A stretch of 64,000 nt of DNA from Paulinella micropora. Taxonomy: Eukaryota > Cercozoa > Imbricatea > Euglyphida. Below are positions 30,291 through 39,297 of the stretch, piece by piece. Both the position numbers and the translations under genes were made by a program. The notes below the pieces were generated by a model. The model saw nothing but the letters and a program-made list of their open reading frames with translations. It was not told the DNA's origin and did not search any database. The DNA lies in the NCBI GenBank assembly GCA_009731375.1, contig BJOX01000019.1, positions 1,130,534 to 1,194,533 of the forward strand, given 5' to 3'. The number at the start of each line of letters is the position of its first letter. The first letter of the stretch is position 1.

Positions 30291-31623
30291 CTTTGGTTGT
30301 GGAGGCCATAGTCGTCTGGCGATGTGGAACCTTTTCTGCTTGGTGATGGTAGGAGCGCGACGGACGTCTTTCTTCTCCCTCCGTTAGCGGGGGTGGTTGC
30401 TTATATTTCAAATTGGATTGTCAGCAGCAGGTGAGGGCATCATAATAAGCCCATGGCTTTTGGTGGTGTTGCCGGTCGGCAGGATGTTCTGGATCAGTTG
30501 GCCGAGGCAAAAGGCGCATGTTTGCAGGCATTAGTGGCCGATGGAGGCCAGGAATTGGTCGTTATGACATAGCAGTGTGTCGCGCCGGGTAGGCGCGGGA
30601 GGACGGTGGAGCTTTGCCGTTTGGTCTAATGTCGCTACGGCCGAATGCACCACCCTTGGCAGATGGAGCTATTTGGACGCTAAGTTTTGGGAATGAACGT
30701 TGAATCATGGACGGCGGAGCCGGGCGGCGGGCAGGGGGAGCCCCCTGTGAGGCTGGAGGGTGGGTCGCCCTCCGGGGCGGGTCATGCGTCAAATTTATGG
30801 AACGACCGTTGGTTTTCTCCTTGATTTCTTTTATTTTGACTGCTCATTCTTAGTCGGACCTCAGGGCGGTGCATTTTGCACGTGTTCTAAGTTACCTTTA
30901 ATTAGTAGAGTTTTCATGTTTGTGAGCGTATTAATATCTTCAGCTTTTATTTCATATGATTGTTGGTGCTGCATACATATGCATGGCGTCATTGATTTCC
31001 TTTTACCTGTTTGAGTTACATGCAGTGATCATGAGGTTATATACTCTTATTGGGGTATTACGTTTAACCTAAGACTTCATATGTTTCTTTGTGCTTGGCT
31101 TTAAAGTTAAGCAGGGGAACACTGCGTGCATTTACATTTGGTAATTGTTCATGTTTTGTCGTGTTGATGCATTTTGACCATATTTGGCTTTGATTGTTTT
31201 ATATGCTTTGTTCATGTATCCGGACAGCCTATCGCCAGGGGCAATTCAGCAGCTAATGGGATTTGATATGAATGTTGCTTCTGGGCAGAACTAGCAAATT
31301 TTCGCTGTTATTAACTCGTAAGTTTGTGCGTCTACAGGGTGTGCGTCTACAAGGTGAGACTTGTGTGTTGACAATGTGTAGTGTCGCACTTGCAACTGTG
31401 ATGGTGTTGGTTGTTGCTCTTTATTCTTCTCCTGCGTCGGGCTGCGTCTTTGCTGAGATATCCTAGGCCCTAATTAAGGGGGAGCAATGGAGGCAGCCCT
31501 GTGGTTTGAACAAATCGTTCGCTACCTGTCCCCGGTTTTAGATGACCGGCGTCAAGGAGAAGGACTACACATCCAAGAGCTTGGGTCTGCAACAAAGAAA
31601 CAACAAGACAGTAAGACTTCATC
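30291..31623. other. Unassigned stretch with a polypurine-like tract
   Basis: 1.3 kb, first GC-rich, then T-rich, with no recognisable gene. TTAAGGGGGAGCAAT at about 31,475-31,489 resembles a copia polypurine tract and could mark the 3' end of the integrase relic's element. No LTR pair was found. Confidence 0.35.
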
Positions 31624-31911
31624 ATGAGTTATAGTACTCTAAGAGGCACGGACAAAAACAAAGTCAGCATGACTGCAAAAGGACAATATGATGGGAGAAC
31701 CCCATTCAAGACTTTTCAGAGGGAGGTAGTTTTGGCCTTGGGTGGCAAGGGACTCAAAGGGGCACTGAAGCCCCCAGAAGAACACATTAGGATAGTGCAT
31801 GAAGATAATGTAAGTGCTCTGCACAGCAAGGGGAAAAAAGTCCCCAATTACATGTGGAGGTGGGAAGAGAGAGCAGGAGACAAACCAGCAAGAGGGAGAG
31901 GAAAATTGTAG
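31624..31911 (+). CDS. Copia-like Gag N-terminal fragment
   Basis: MSYSTLRGTDKN is followed by YDGRTPFKTFQREVVLALGG, close to the usual copia Gag opening (L.G.NY..W...). The frame ends after 95 codons, but the next ~300 bp keep a coding-like, Glu/Lys/Ser-rich composition (EEEEEAELDSESESDKEN near 31,922-31,975). The gene appears interrupted at about 32,283 by the viral block. Confidence 0.5.
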   Translation: MSYSTLRGTDKNKVSMTAKGQYDGRTPFKTFQREVVLALGGKGLKGALKPPEEHIRIVHEDNVSALHSKGKKVPNYMWRWEERAGDKPARGRGKL

Positions 31912-32282
31912 GGTTGAGAGAGGAGGAAGAGGAAGCTGAGTTAGACTCAGAGTCAGAATCAGACAAAGAAAACCTTGCATCTTACTTTGCTGAGACAGAA
32001 AGGCAGCCTACTTGAAGGGGAGATAGTGGTAAGAGGGAGCAAAAGGGAGGAGAAGAGCAGGTGGAGAGGGGGAGAGTAAGTAGTCAGCCTTCACCTACTT
32101 ATTCCACACCAGCAACGACAACAATCAAGACGAAGAGCAAGGAGCAAGTAGAGAAAAGAGAGAAGGAAGAAAGAATGATAGTAGTGGGGGTGAGCACCGA
32201 CTACATGAATGTGCAGATATGAAGAAGGCGAGAGAAGAGCCAGGTGAGAAGGAAGAACCGAGCTCGAGATAGAAGGAAAAGA
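31912..32282 (+). other. Purine-rich, acid-rich continuation up to the viral insertion
   Basis: The plus strand is A/G-rich and translates to charged, low-complexity peptide with scattered stops. The same character resumes at 38,237 beyond the viral block (KESDTSDVDTDEEELMGPN), so the two sides were probably once joined. Confidence 0.45.
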
Positions 32283-32461
32283 AAGACGACATAAGCACTG
32301 ACTATATCAATATTACGACCAGTTGCTGGTAAATCAACGACGAAACGGCCATTGTGAGTAGAAGCGGATTTGGATTCTGTTTTATCACTTGAGGAGACAC
32401 GAAGGAGGAAATTTTTGCGGGTTCGCTTTTCGTCTTCAAGATTGCTTATCGTAAATGACAT
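32283..32461 (-). pseudogene. Penton-like minor capsid protein, truncated
   Basis: The start is MSFTISNLEDEKRTRKNFLL, then NGRFVVDLPATGRNIDIVSA, after which viral sequence ends at about residue 60 and the frame runs into flanking DNA. The position directly after the MCP and the F.VDLP segment fit the minor capsid (penton) proteins of polinton-like viruses, which are several times longer. The assignment rests largely on position. A TATAAT-rich stretch precedes the start. Confidence 0.5.
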
Positions 32462-32503
32462 TGCTATATTATAAATTATATATTATTCTAATTTTTAATT
32501 TTT

Positions 32504-33922
32504 TTATTGTTTGACCACACAGCGACTGGGATAAATAGAAGCGACTTTGACATATTTCAACCAAGCGGTAATGGCACGATTTTCATTATAATCGGCCGCA
32601 TAACGAAGAGTGACCTCAGCAGTTCGTGAGTTATTGACTGCGAGACCAGATGCACCAATGTGTGGCGATTGATTGAGTGTCTGGATAATGGTAGCAAAAC
32701 CACCATTGGTGGTAGTTGCGGTAACATCGGAATCACCATAAAACTTGCGAAAGTTTTCAAGTGAAACAGAGGAAGTCATATAAGGATCACGAATACCCAT
32801 AGTTGCTTGGAGATTGTTAATATACAATTCTGCACACCCTCGTTGAACGGCAGCCAGAGTATCGGTGCTTCCTCCGAGTTCCATCTTCTGTTGCGGAGCA
32901 TACCAATCACCAATACAGCACTGATATTGCTTATAAGGCATTTGAGTAGTTCCAAGGTTATCAATAGCAACACTATCAGCCAGCACATTTTGCGTGACGA
33001 TATACAAGCACTGAGCACGAGCAACGGCCTTATTCACTTGAAGATTGAAGTCATCGCTCGTTCCGGGGTTTGCCTTCTGGTTGTAATATGTTTCATAAGT
33101 GTATGGAAGGCCTTCCTTGCTTCCCATCTGTTCCAAAATATTTCTCTGCACAGCGGGAGCAAGAGAGAATGTCTCCAACATAACAACTGGATTTGATACG
33201 GTGAAAGTCAAAGCAGCGCCAGTAATCCCAGCCGCTGCCTTCCCGTCAGTGGTGCCAATAACAGACAATGCTTCCTGAGGCGGTGCAAATGTCAAACGAA
33301 GTCTCATACCACTAATCAAAGAAGGAGGAATGAGAGTTTCTTCATTAAACACTCCAGAGAAATAATGAAGAGGAACACAAACTTTCAAATAACTACCAGT
33401 GCCTACGACAGTTGGAGTATTAACGGAAAAGTTAGGAACATCAGTAGTAGCACCAATGCCACTATTAACAGATAGAGAATCGCGTTGTCCTGCCATCTGT
33501 GCCTGACCGCGGTAATCAAGAGGATAGTGCCACGGGAGAATATTTCGCACCATCTTATTCAAATCTTCAGTTCGTTCAAGTTCGCTACCATCCTTACTTT
33601 CGAGTAGAAATCGTTCAAAAATAGCGGTAGCGGGTGTATTTAGGAAACCAATACCGCAGTTATTCCCCGCGGTCGTAACCAACCCGTCGGCCTTGATATC
33701 AAACGACAAGTAGCAATTCTTTCCATAAACAAAATCAGTGCTTGCCTGTAGTGTAAAAATCATTTCAGTCCCCGACGAACTGGTATAAGTCTGCTGATCG
33801 GAGAAGTTCTTCTTAAAGATGCTCCCCTGCTCCGTGAGTGCCAGATTTGCTGGCAACTCATACTTGAGGTTGTTGAGTGACATCAACTCCTCCGTGTTCT
33901 TCATGTCTTTTGTTTCACTCAT
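32504..33922 (-). CDS. MCP: Major capsid protein, double-jelly-roll type
   Basis: The 472-residue protein would form the trimeric capsomers of an icosahedral particle. It has the composition of such proteins: no Lys/Glu-rich or membrane segments, many beta-strand-like runs. Landmarks are ILPWHYPLDYRGQAQMAGQR near residue 129, YLKVCVPLHYFSGVFNEETL near 180, and LISGMRLRLTFAPPQEAL near 204, which resembles the L.SG.RL.L.L region of polinton-like-virus MCPs. The frame is intact from ATG at 33,922 to TAA at 32,504. A TATAAG motif lies about 30 bp before the start. The family call is by recognition plus the ATPase neighbour; a structure prediction would settle it. Confidence 0.75.
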   Translation of the reverse strand: MSETKDMKNTEELMSLNNLKYELPANLALTEQGSIFKKNFSDQQTYTSSSGTEMIFTLQASTDFVYGKNCYLSFDIKADGLVTTAGNNCGIGFLNTPATAIFERFLLESKDGSELERTEDLNKMVRNILPWHYPLDYRGQAQMAGQRDSLSVNSGIGATTDVPNFSVNTPTVVGTGSYLKVCVPLHYFSGVFNEETLIPPSLISGMRLRLTFAPPQEALSVIGTTDGKAAAGITGAALTFTVSNPVVMLETFSLAPAVQRNILEQMGSKEGLPYTYETYYNQKANPGTSDDFNLQVNKAVARAQCLYIVTQNVLADSVAIDNLGTTQMPYKQYQCCIGDWYAPQQKMELGGSTDTLAAVQRGCAELYINNLQATMGIRDPYMTSSVSLENFRKFYGDSDVTATTTNGGFATIIQTLNQSPHIGASGLAVNNSRTAEVTLRYAADYNENRAITAWLKYVKVASIYPSRCVVKQ

Positions 33923-34031
33923 GATTGTAAAGGCTCGGACTTATATTTATGCGATAAAAAATAATTATTTGCAAATTTAATTAATCAATAGTGTGCTATT
34001 GACAATTGTCCTAAGGGACTAATTAATTGAG
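33923..34031 (-). promoter_or_regulatory. AT-rich upstream region of the capsid gene
   Basis: Some 109 bp, over 70% A+T, with AAATATAAGTCCG about 30 bp before the MCP start on the minus strand. It is the longest gap in the block and the likely promoter of the capsid gene. The TATA-like role is inferred. Confidence 0.35.
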
Positions 34032-34436
34032 TTATTCATCGGGCAAAAACACATTTTTTATTTTTCTTACATCACCTTGTATTGAGGCTAAGGTGGTATC
34101 ACGGCCTTCTCTGCTATCAAGTTGATACTCTCGGGAAGTTGCACTCTTCACTGCTTTTTGTAAAAATTTCAAACTAGACACGGCAGTATCTAAATCAACA
34201 ACATCTGTGGTTCCTTTGTCGCTGACATCTGGCAACATGCTCTGCAAGTCATAAGTCGGCACTGGGTATAAATTAGAATAATCCGTAAGGTCTTGATTGA
34301 CTAATGGTGCTCCTTTGTCAGACCACAATTCAAAATGGTTCAATTGCATTGCATCGCTAGTTTGTCTGTTTGCTTCGTTTAGTTTATTGACGAATTCGCC
34401 AGATAACTTGTTCGCCGCGCGGGTGTTTCTAATCAT
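34032..34436 (-). CDS. Small viral protein of unknown function (134 aa)
   Basis: An intact 134-codon frame. Visible segments are NKLSGEFVNKLNEANRQTSD, HFELWSDKGAPLVNQDLTDY and SLKFLQKAVKSATSREYQLD. It is predicted to be helical at both ends, with no membrane segment or cysteines. It lies between the MCP and the 151-aa gene, so a virion role is plausible. TATATATAC occurs just before the start. I do not recognise the family. Confidence 0.6.
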   Translation of the reverse strand: MIRNTRAANKLSGEFVNKLNEANRQTSDAMQLNHFELWSDKGAPLVNQDLTDYSNLYPVPTYDLQSMLPDVSDKGTTDVVDLDTAVSSLKFLQKAVKSATSREYQLDSREGRDTTLASIQGDVRKIKNVFLPDE

Positions 34437-34451
34437 CCTCTTGTATATATA

Positions 34452-34907
34452 CTAACAAGGGATATTATTCTCTTTCATAAATTTAATTATATTAACTAGT
34501 TTGTTGTATGAGGCCGATTTACTCATTCGCTCATCCAAGTCTCTCGCGATTTTATCCCACTCTCCGTCTGGTGTCATTTCCACTGGTTTGGCACTTGGCG
34601 GTGGTGTAGTATTTGTGATAGGATTTGGCAGTAGTTCTGCTGTCTTTCTATTCAATGATAAATCAACTGGCGGTGCCGATGTTTCAATGGGCGAGGGGTT
34701 AGAAGGGGCTTGTATTTTCTTTTTTCTTGGTGCTCTTGGCTTAAGTTGCGATGGAATTTCACCAGACTTGATTTTGTTGTGTATTTGGATTACTCCCTCA
34801 TATTCTGGTGTGCCTTTCTTGATGGTATACATTCCTTTAATGCCATTCTGTTGGCGGTAAATACTCACTGCTTGGTTGTAAGTTGTCGTAAATAACCTAG
34901 TGCTCAT
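34452..34907 (-). CDS. Small viral protein with KKGTPEYEGV motif (151 aa)
   Basis: The N-terminal half has IYRQQNGIKGMYTIKKGTPE and YEGVIQIHNKIKSGEI. A KKGTPEY-type motif is found in small proteins of large DNA viruses and their relatives, to my knowledge without a settled role. The middle is a basic and Pro-rich linker (KPRAPRKKKIQAPSNPSPIE), and the C-terminus is helical (DLDERMSKSASYNKLVNIIK). The basic patch could contact DNA. Function not assigned. Confidence 0.55.
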   Translation of the reverse strand: MSTRLFTTTYNQAVSIYRQQNGIKGMYTIKKGTPEYEGVIQIHNKIKSGEIPSQLKPRAPRKKKIQAPSNPSPIETSAPPVDLSLNRKTAELLPNPITNTTPPPSAKPVEMTPDGEWDKIARDLDERMSKSASYNKLVNIIKFMKENNIPC

Positions 34908-34961
34908 ATTATATTATTAATAAATATAAAAAAATTGCTTTTAAAACTAATTAGCCTTACT

Positions 34962-35831
34962 TCAAGTTTTTAAGTGTAAAATGGTATCAAAGTTCTTCCT
35001 GAATACCTGTCGCTTATCCGCTATTCTATTGTTAATGAATAGAAAAGAATAAGGCTCCGCTGTGGCATGTCTAATAAGCACATCCATCTCTTTATCAGTC
35101 AGATATTGACTTTCATGCTCCGCTTTTATTCGTTCAATCTCCGATCGTTTCACACCCGAAAATATGGCAATATAATGGGCATTTATTCTTACATTGCGGG
35201 GAATTTGCATGTATGATTGTGTCGTTATCCATACGGATACTTTGGCATGTGTTGAAGCAAAAGCGATTTCTTGTAATACTTCGTGTTTAAGAAACTTGCG
35301 GGATTGTGCCACATCATCACAAATGATTAATATCTTTGGTGCTTTTTCGTATCCCTTCGCCTCTATTTTGCTTTTCTGTTCGTCAAATATTCGTCGCAAT
35401 AATTCTGGCTTGTCCTCTCGTATGATATGGTCGTCTTTCAATTTCAAAACATCCGTAAGCATCTTAGAAGGAGATAAACAAAACATATAAATCTCGTCCC
35501 ACCAGCCCTTAAGCATGTGTTTATTACCTAGCAGGTTGGCGATCATAACGGACTTGCCACTGCCCGTAGCACCACAAATGATGAATAGCCCCATCCCCGG
35601 AAGGATGTTTCCCCTTTGAAGTGGTTTCTCTTTGACACTATCCCGCTCGGACTCTATTGCCTCAATTTTCAAACCTTTTTTAAATTTTTGTTCTTTTTTG
35701 GGTAATTCCGTTATGACTGGACGGCTGACTTGAAATTCATTTTCGTGTAATTCATCAATCTTACTGCCTTCAAGTGCCGTTCGTAAAAGTGTTTTTCGTG
35801 GTAGTCTATTTGGTCTAAGTCCTCGTTTCAT
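34962..35831 (-). CDS. A32-type DNA-packaging ATPase (FtsK/HerA superfamily)
   Basis: The enzyme would pump the viral genome into capsids using ATP. The 289-residue protein has Walker A GATGSGKS (87-94), Walker B ILIICDD (167-173) and the TTQ motif (203-205) followed by IPRNVRINAHY, as in the packaging ATPases of polintons, virophages and large DNA viruses. The basic N-terminal ~75 residues precede the ATPase core. The ATG is 8 bp after the stop of the upstream gene, so the two may be co-expressed. All catalytic motifs are intact. Confidence 0.9.
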   Translation of the reverse strand: MKRGLRPNRLPRKTLLRTALEGSKIDELHENEFQVSRPVITELPKKEQKFKKGLKIEAIESERDSVKEKPLQRGNILPGMGLFIICGATGSGKSVMIANLLGNKHMLKGWWDEIYMFCLSPSKMLTDVLKLKDDHIIREDKPELLRRIFDEQKSKIEAKGYEKAPKILIICDDVAQSRKFLKHEVLQEIAFASTHAKVSVWITTQSYMQIPRNVRINAHYIAIFSGVKRSEIERIKAEHESQYLTDKEMDVLIRHATAEPYSFLFINNRIADKRQVFRKNFDTILHLKT

Positions 35832-35839
35832 TATTATAC

Positions 35840-38236
35840 TTAAGCATTGAGAAAATAGTTTTGATTGTATCTATAATTATCATATTCAACACCATAAGGC
35901 ATGGGCGGGTGTGCATAGTTGTTGAAGAATGGCGAGTATGGGCTTCCAAAAGAATAGTCAGACGGGGGATTAATCAATGGTTTAAAATCTTTTCTTTCTG
36001 CTCTAGTTTGCACTTGTGGCGGAATTTCTGCTTTGAAGTTCTTAATCATTCTAGCCTTAACGGACGGCATTCTTACCTTCTCCGACACTCTCTTAACAAT
36101 AACTGCCCTGTTATAACGATTTATCATCATGTTATTGTTAGTGTTTCCAAACTGGGTGTTATCGTGCAACTCATACATAGGAGCATCAAGCACACGATCT
36201 GATCGCTCCTTATTTCCTTTGATTAGAATATTGGTTTTAGTTGTTCCAATTCCTCCATTCGGGTCGGACGGCATAGTAAAGCGGGCAAGATTAATCAATT
36301 CCCTCCGTTGTTCTGCTGGTGTTTTCCCGATAAGTCTATCAACCAACTCATCAATCGCCCTCATAGAATCAACCATGGATTGATTTGGTGTAGTGTTTGG
36401 GTCTGGGTCTTTGCTTTCCGCATATTCCTTGTATGCTGGGTCATTAATATTAGCACTTTTTTCAACGAATGGAAGTCCCGCTTTTGTGCCACTAAGATAA
36501 GTTCCAGTCTGTGTGTTTTCTTCTGGTTCTGGTGCTTTTACTTCATCCTCCCCTTCGGGCGGTGGCGGTGGCGGGTTCGGTTGCGGTTGCGGTGGTTGGT
36601 CTAGCGGTGGTGGTTGCTTAGATTGTGGCTTAGGTTGTTTCTTTGGTGGCAGTTGTGTTTGTGCATCGGGTTGTGGTGGTTGATTACTTGGCGGAGGGTT
36701 TACTTGTTTCAATTGCTCGTAAAAGGAATTTCCTTCGTCTTTCCTTCCGTTAACATAAGAATTTACCGCTCTATTGTATATATCGGCCAATCTTACCGCC
36801 TCTGCCTCCTCAAGTTTACCTTCCTTCAATGGCTTATACACTTGTTGTAATTTGGCAATATTAGTCCTTACTTCTTTTTTTTGGTCTTCGTCTTGAATTG
36901 AACTGATTATTTTCGCGGTTGAATACTCGTGATACAGATGTTGTTGGTGTTGCGATAATTTTCCATAAAGGTCACTATGAAGTTTGGTAAACAATTCATC
37001 ACGATATTTATCCAAATCTCCCATCTTTATCTTATGGTCTCTGCTAAGCACTCTTTCAATGCTGTCAATATCCGCTTCCTTTTGAAACTTTTTACTAGTT
37101 AATTTTTTACCGCTTCCTTTGCTAACTATGTCGACATAGTCTCGTTTGATGCGGTCTTGGACTTCGGGCGGAAATTCTTTCAGTAATTCATCAATGGAAT
37201 GTCTGGCAGTTTTTCTTCCCGCGACATCTACTATTTTTTCCCGTGGTGGTGGTGCCTGTGGTTGTACTTCAGCCATTTTTACTTCTGGTATATTATTATG
37301 AATATTATTATTATTATTATTTTCTGTATTTGATGCTGATGGTAGCGGTTCAACGGATTTTGACGGGCTAGGCGATACAGATTGAGATAATATGGGTTCA
37401 ACGGATTTTGACGGGCTAGGCGATACAGATTGAGATAATATGGGTTCAACGGATTTTGACGGGCTAGGCGATACAGATTGAGATAATGTAGGTTCAACGG
37501 ATTTAAGAATTTCTGGCGACGGAGTAGGCGATATGGAAGCAAATGTAGTTTCTGCAATTCTTTCTGCTATTGGTTTTACTGAGGAATAAAGATTTTCTAT
37601 ATTATTCGCAATATTGCTAACTTCAACCTCTATTGGCTCTTCAACTGATACCTGTTCTAATTCATTTGTAGTTTCTATGTTAGATACTCTTGCTAATTCT
37701 GCTTCGTTTAGAAACCCCGTTTTATAATTAGAACCAACTTTAGAAACATATGTAGTCCAGTCCAAGAAAAAGTCTTTGTAATCATCCTCTGCTTTGTATT
37801 TGTCAATATTCTTTTTTATCACGAAATCACCATTCTCGTCAAAATATCCTACATCTGCCAAGTATTTGTCATATTTTTCCATCACCGCATCAACCCATGA
37901 TTTTACTTTTTTCACTTTTTCTGGCAAATCAATGGTAGAACCATACACCATTAACAAAGGAGACGATACAAATTTCTTCCCTTGAAAAAATGCCAAGGCA
38001 GACCCACCGACTAAAAATTTGAGTTTCCCGTGCAATTCACTCCATACTCGCTCCATGTGTCTTCTACTCGCCACTCCTGCTAACCTTCTCGTTGTTGTGC
38101 CTCCAAACAAGGATGGAAATTTTACGACCAGATATTTAAGAACATCTGTGCTCGTCTTCCATTCTCGCATCATGAGTGCGATTTCCTCCGCGATCTGCCT
38201 TCGCTTACTTAATGGATACTTAATAGGAGCATAAGA
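35840..38236 (-). CDS. Large proline-rich viral protein, N-terminus lost
   Basis: About 800 residues of viral sequence. N-terminal region: PLSKRRQIAEEIALMMREWK, KFPSLFGGTTTRRLAGVASR, SELHGKLKFLVGGSALAFFQ. Middle: 16-residue repeats (SVEPILSQSVSPSPSK type) at 37,347-37,502, then a charged helical part (DRIKRDYVDIVSKGSGKK). Then a Pro/Gln-rich linker (36,530-36,720) and a Tyr/Asn-rich tail (YDNYRYNQNYFLNA). Viral similarity must end at about 38,236, where the flanking gene begins; the open frame runs on to 38,386 by chance. Function unknown; size and place next to the ATPase suggest a structural or assembly protein. Confidence 0.6.
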   Translation of the reverse strand, partial: SYAPIKYPLSKRRQIAEEIALMMREWKTSTDVLKYLVVKFPSLFGGTTTRRLAGVASRRHMERVWSELHGKLKFLVGGSALAFFQGKKFVSSPLLMVYGSTIDLPEKVKKVKSWVDAVMEKYDKYLADVGYFDENGDFVIKKNIDKYKAEDDYKDFFLDWTTYVSKVGSNYKTGFLNEAELARVSNIETTNELEQVSVEEPIEVEVSNIANNIENLYSSVKPIAERIAETTFASISPTPSPEILKSVEPTLSQSVSPSPSKSVEPILSQSVSPSPSKSVEPILSQSVSPSPSKSVEPLPSASNTENNNNNNIHNNIPEVKMAEVQPQAPPPREKIVDVAGRKTARHSIDELLKEFPPEVQDRIKRDYVDIVSKGSGKKLTSKKFQKEADIDSIERVLSRDHKIKMGDLDKYRDELFTKLHSDLYGKLSQHQQHLYHEYSTAKIISSIQDEDQKKEVRTNIAKLQQVYKPLKEGKLEEAEAVRLADIYNRAVNSYVNGRKDEGNSFYEQLKQVNPPPSNQPPQPDAQTQLPPKKQPKPQSKQPPPLDQPPQPQPNPPPPPPEGEDEVKAPEPEENTQTGTYLSGTKAGLPFVEKSANINDPAYKEYAESKDPDPNTTPNQSMVDSMRAIDELVDRLIGKTPAEQRRELINLARFTMPSDPNGGIGTTKTNILIKGNKERSDRVLDAPMYELHDNTQFGNTNNNMMINRYNRAVIVKRVSEKVRMPSVKARMIKNFKAEIPPQVQTRAERKDFKPLINPPSDYSFGSPYSPFFNNYAHPPMPYGVEYDNYRYNQNYFLNA
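37347..37502 (-). repeat. 48-bp in-frame tandem repeat, about 3.3 copies
   Basis: Units start at 37,347, 37,395, 37,443 and 37,491 (plus-strand GGTTCAACGG...). Each encodes 16 residues rich in Ser and Pro. The copies are almost identical at DNA level, so the expansion is recent. The first two full units differ from the third by one or two bases at the end. Confidence 0.9.
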
Positions 38237-38966
38237 AAAAGGGAAACATGGAAAGTTAGGTAGGGGGAAGGAGTCAGACACTTCCGACGTAGACACAGAT
38301 GAAGAAGAGTTGATGGGGCCAAACGCCCTAAAGGCGACGAAATTTTTACGAGAGAGAGCAGGCATGGTCAAGGAGAAGGCCCACATGGGAAAAGTGAAGG
38401 TAGTACAAGAGAGAGTAGTCTATCGTCAGTGTGAGGGGCGAGTGTCAGGTGAGCAACGTTGTTTTGTTTCCACGCATGACATGGAAAGTGGAAATGTTTT
38501 GTTGCGAGAGGCAGCGTGTATTCTGTTGAGAGGGCGTTTTTGCGGGCTACATACAGGTCAGGAAAGAGAGAGAGAGGGAAGCACCAGGGATGGGGGAGGT
38601 TGCCCTTCAGTTAGAGGGCGAGGTGGAGAAAGAAATGAGCTTCTCATCAAAGCTTGTGGTAAGCAAGAAGAGCAACGGAAAACCAAAAGGGGGAAAAGGG
38701 CAGCAGCCAAAAAGAAGAAGGAGGGGAATGCCACCCCGGCGTCAAGCTTCGGGTCTTGCGCAGCAACAACCGCGACGATGGCTATCTCCGAGGGTACTTC
38801 AACGGCGATGGCTATGGCTATACGAAGGGCAAAGACTACCTCTGCGGCCGCCCGCCATGGTGGCGATGATGCACTGGGGCTCGGCCCGGTGTGCGATTGG
38901 TGGGGCGCTCGGCGGCGCGCGAGTGGATATATGACCCGTGCGGCGGCTTCAAGCTTCGGGACGTAG
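38237..38966 (+). CDS. Interrupted plus-strand ORF flanking the viral block
   Basis: From the viral border the frame EKGKHGKLGRGKESDTSDVD, then TDEEELMGPNALKATKFLRE, KVKVVQERVVYRQCEGRVSG and VLLREAACILLRGRFCGLHT is open into a Lys/Glu-rich and Ala-rich tail ending at 38,966. The charged lead matches the composition of 31,912-32,282. The Cys pattern (QCEG, RCFVS, FCGLH) is unassigned. It may be the second half of the gag-like gene or a host gene. Another frame gives NNRDDGYLRGYFNGDGYGY near 38,770-38,820, also unassigned. Confidence 0.4.
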
Positions 38967-39297
38967 GCAGCCGACAGCCGGAAAGCTGAGCAAAGGGTGA
39001 ACGGGGATCAAGGCAGGCGCGGCGGGGGAGTGCGTGTGGGGCGCGTGGCATAAGCCTATGATAGGTGGGGCAGTTATTCCTAAATAGGGGGAGCAATCGA
39101 AAATTTATCAATAATATATTTAGTCACTGTACCGGCCCACCCCAATGACAATTACCTATTTTACCTATACTACTCACTCTAACTCGTGTAACGCCGGGTG
39201 AATTCAAAGCTTTTGCGGTTTGGGGTGTGGCGCTTGTGACGAGTTGAGTATCGTCCATCTCTAACAAAATTAAGTACGACCCTCTCGTTGTCCAGTG
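38967..39297. other. Spacer with a polypurine-like tract
   Basis: AAATAGGGGGAGCAAT at about 39,082-39,097 (plus) matches the polypurine-like run at 31,475. It could be the 3' end signal of the element that carried the gag-like gene. No gene is seen. Confidence 0.35.

Larger units (their letters stand above)
32283..38236 (-). mobile_element. Polinton-like-virus morphogenesis block, both ends truncated
   Basis: Six tightly packed minus-strand genes: large Pro-rich protein, A32-type packaging ATPase, two small proteins, major capsid protein, penton-like fragment. Neighbouring ATPase, MCP and penton genes are the hallmark of polintons, virophages and polinton-like viruses. Gaps between genes are 8-110 bp and AT-rich. 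The frames other than the end ones are intact, so the insertion is recent or selected. No DNA polymerase, protease, integrase or terminal inverted repeat is seen. Both borders cut a gene, and CATAAG is found at each border (32,281-32,286 and 38,231-38,236). Confidence 0.8.

Noticed and set aside
32504-33922. Giant-virus (NCLDV) capsid gene
   Set aside because: The length and the direct neighbourhood of ATPase, penton-like gene and small genes fit the compact polinton-like or virophage layout better, and no other giant-virus gene is in the window.
31624-38966. The viral block as an ordinary host operon or gene family
   Set aside because: Intron-free, closely spaced genes on one strand with a packaging ATPase and capsid gene are not a host arrangement in a eukaryote.
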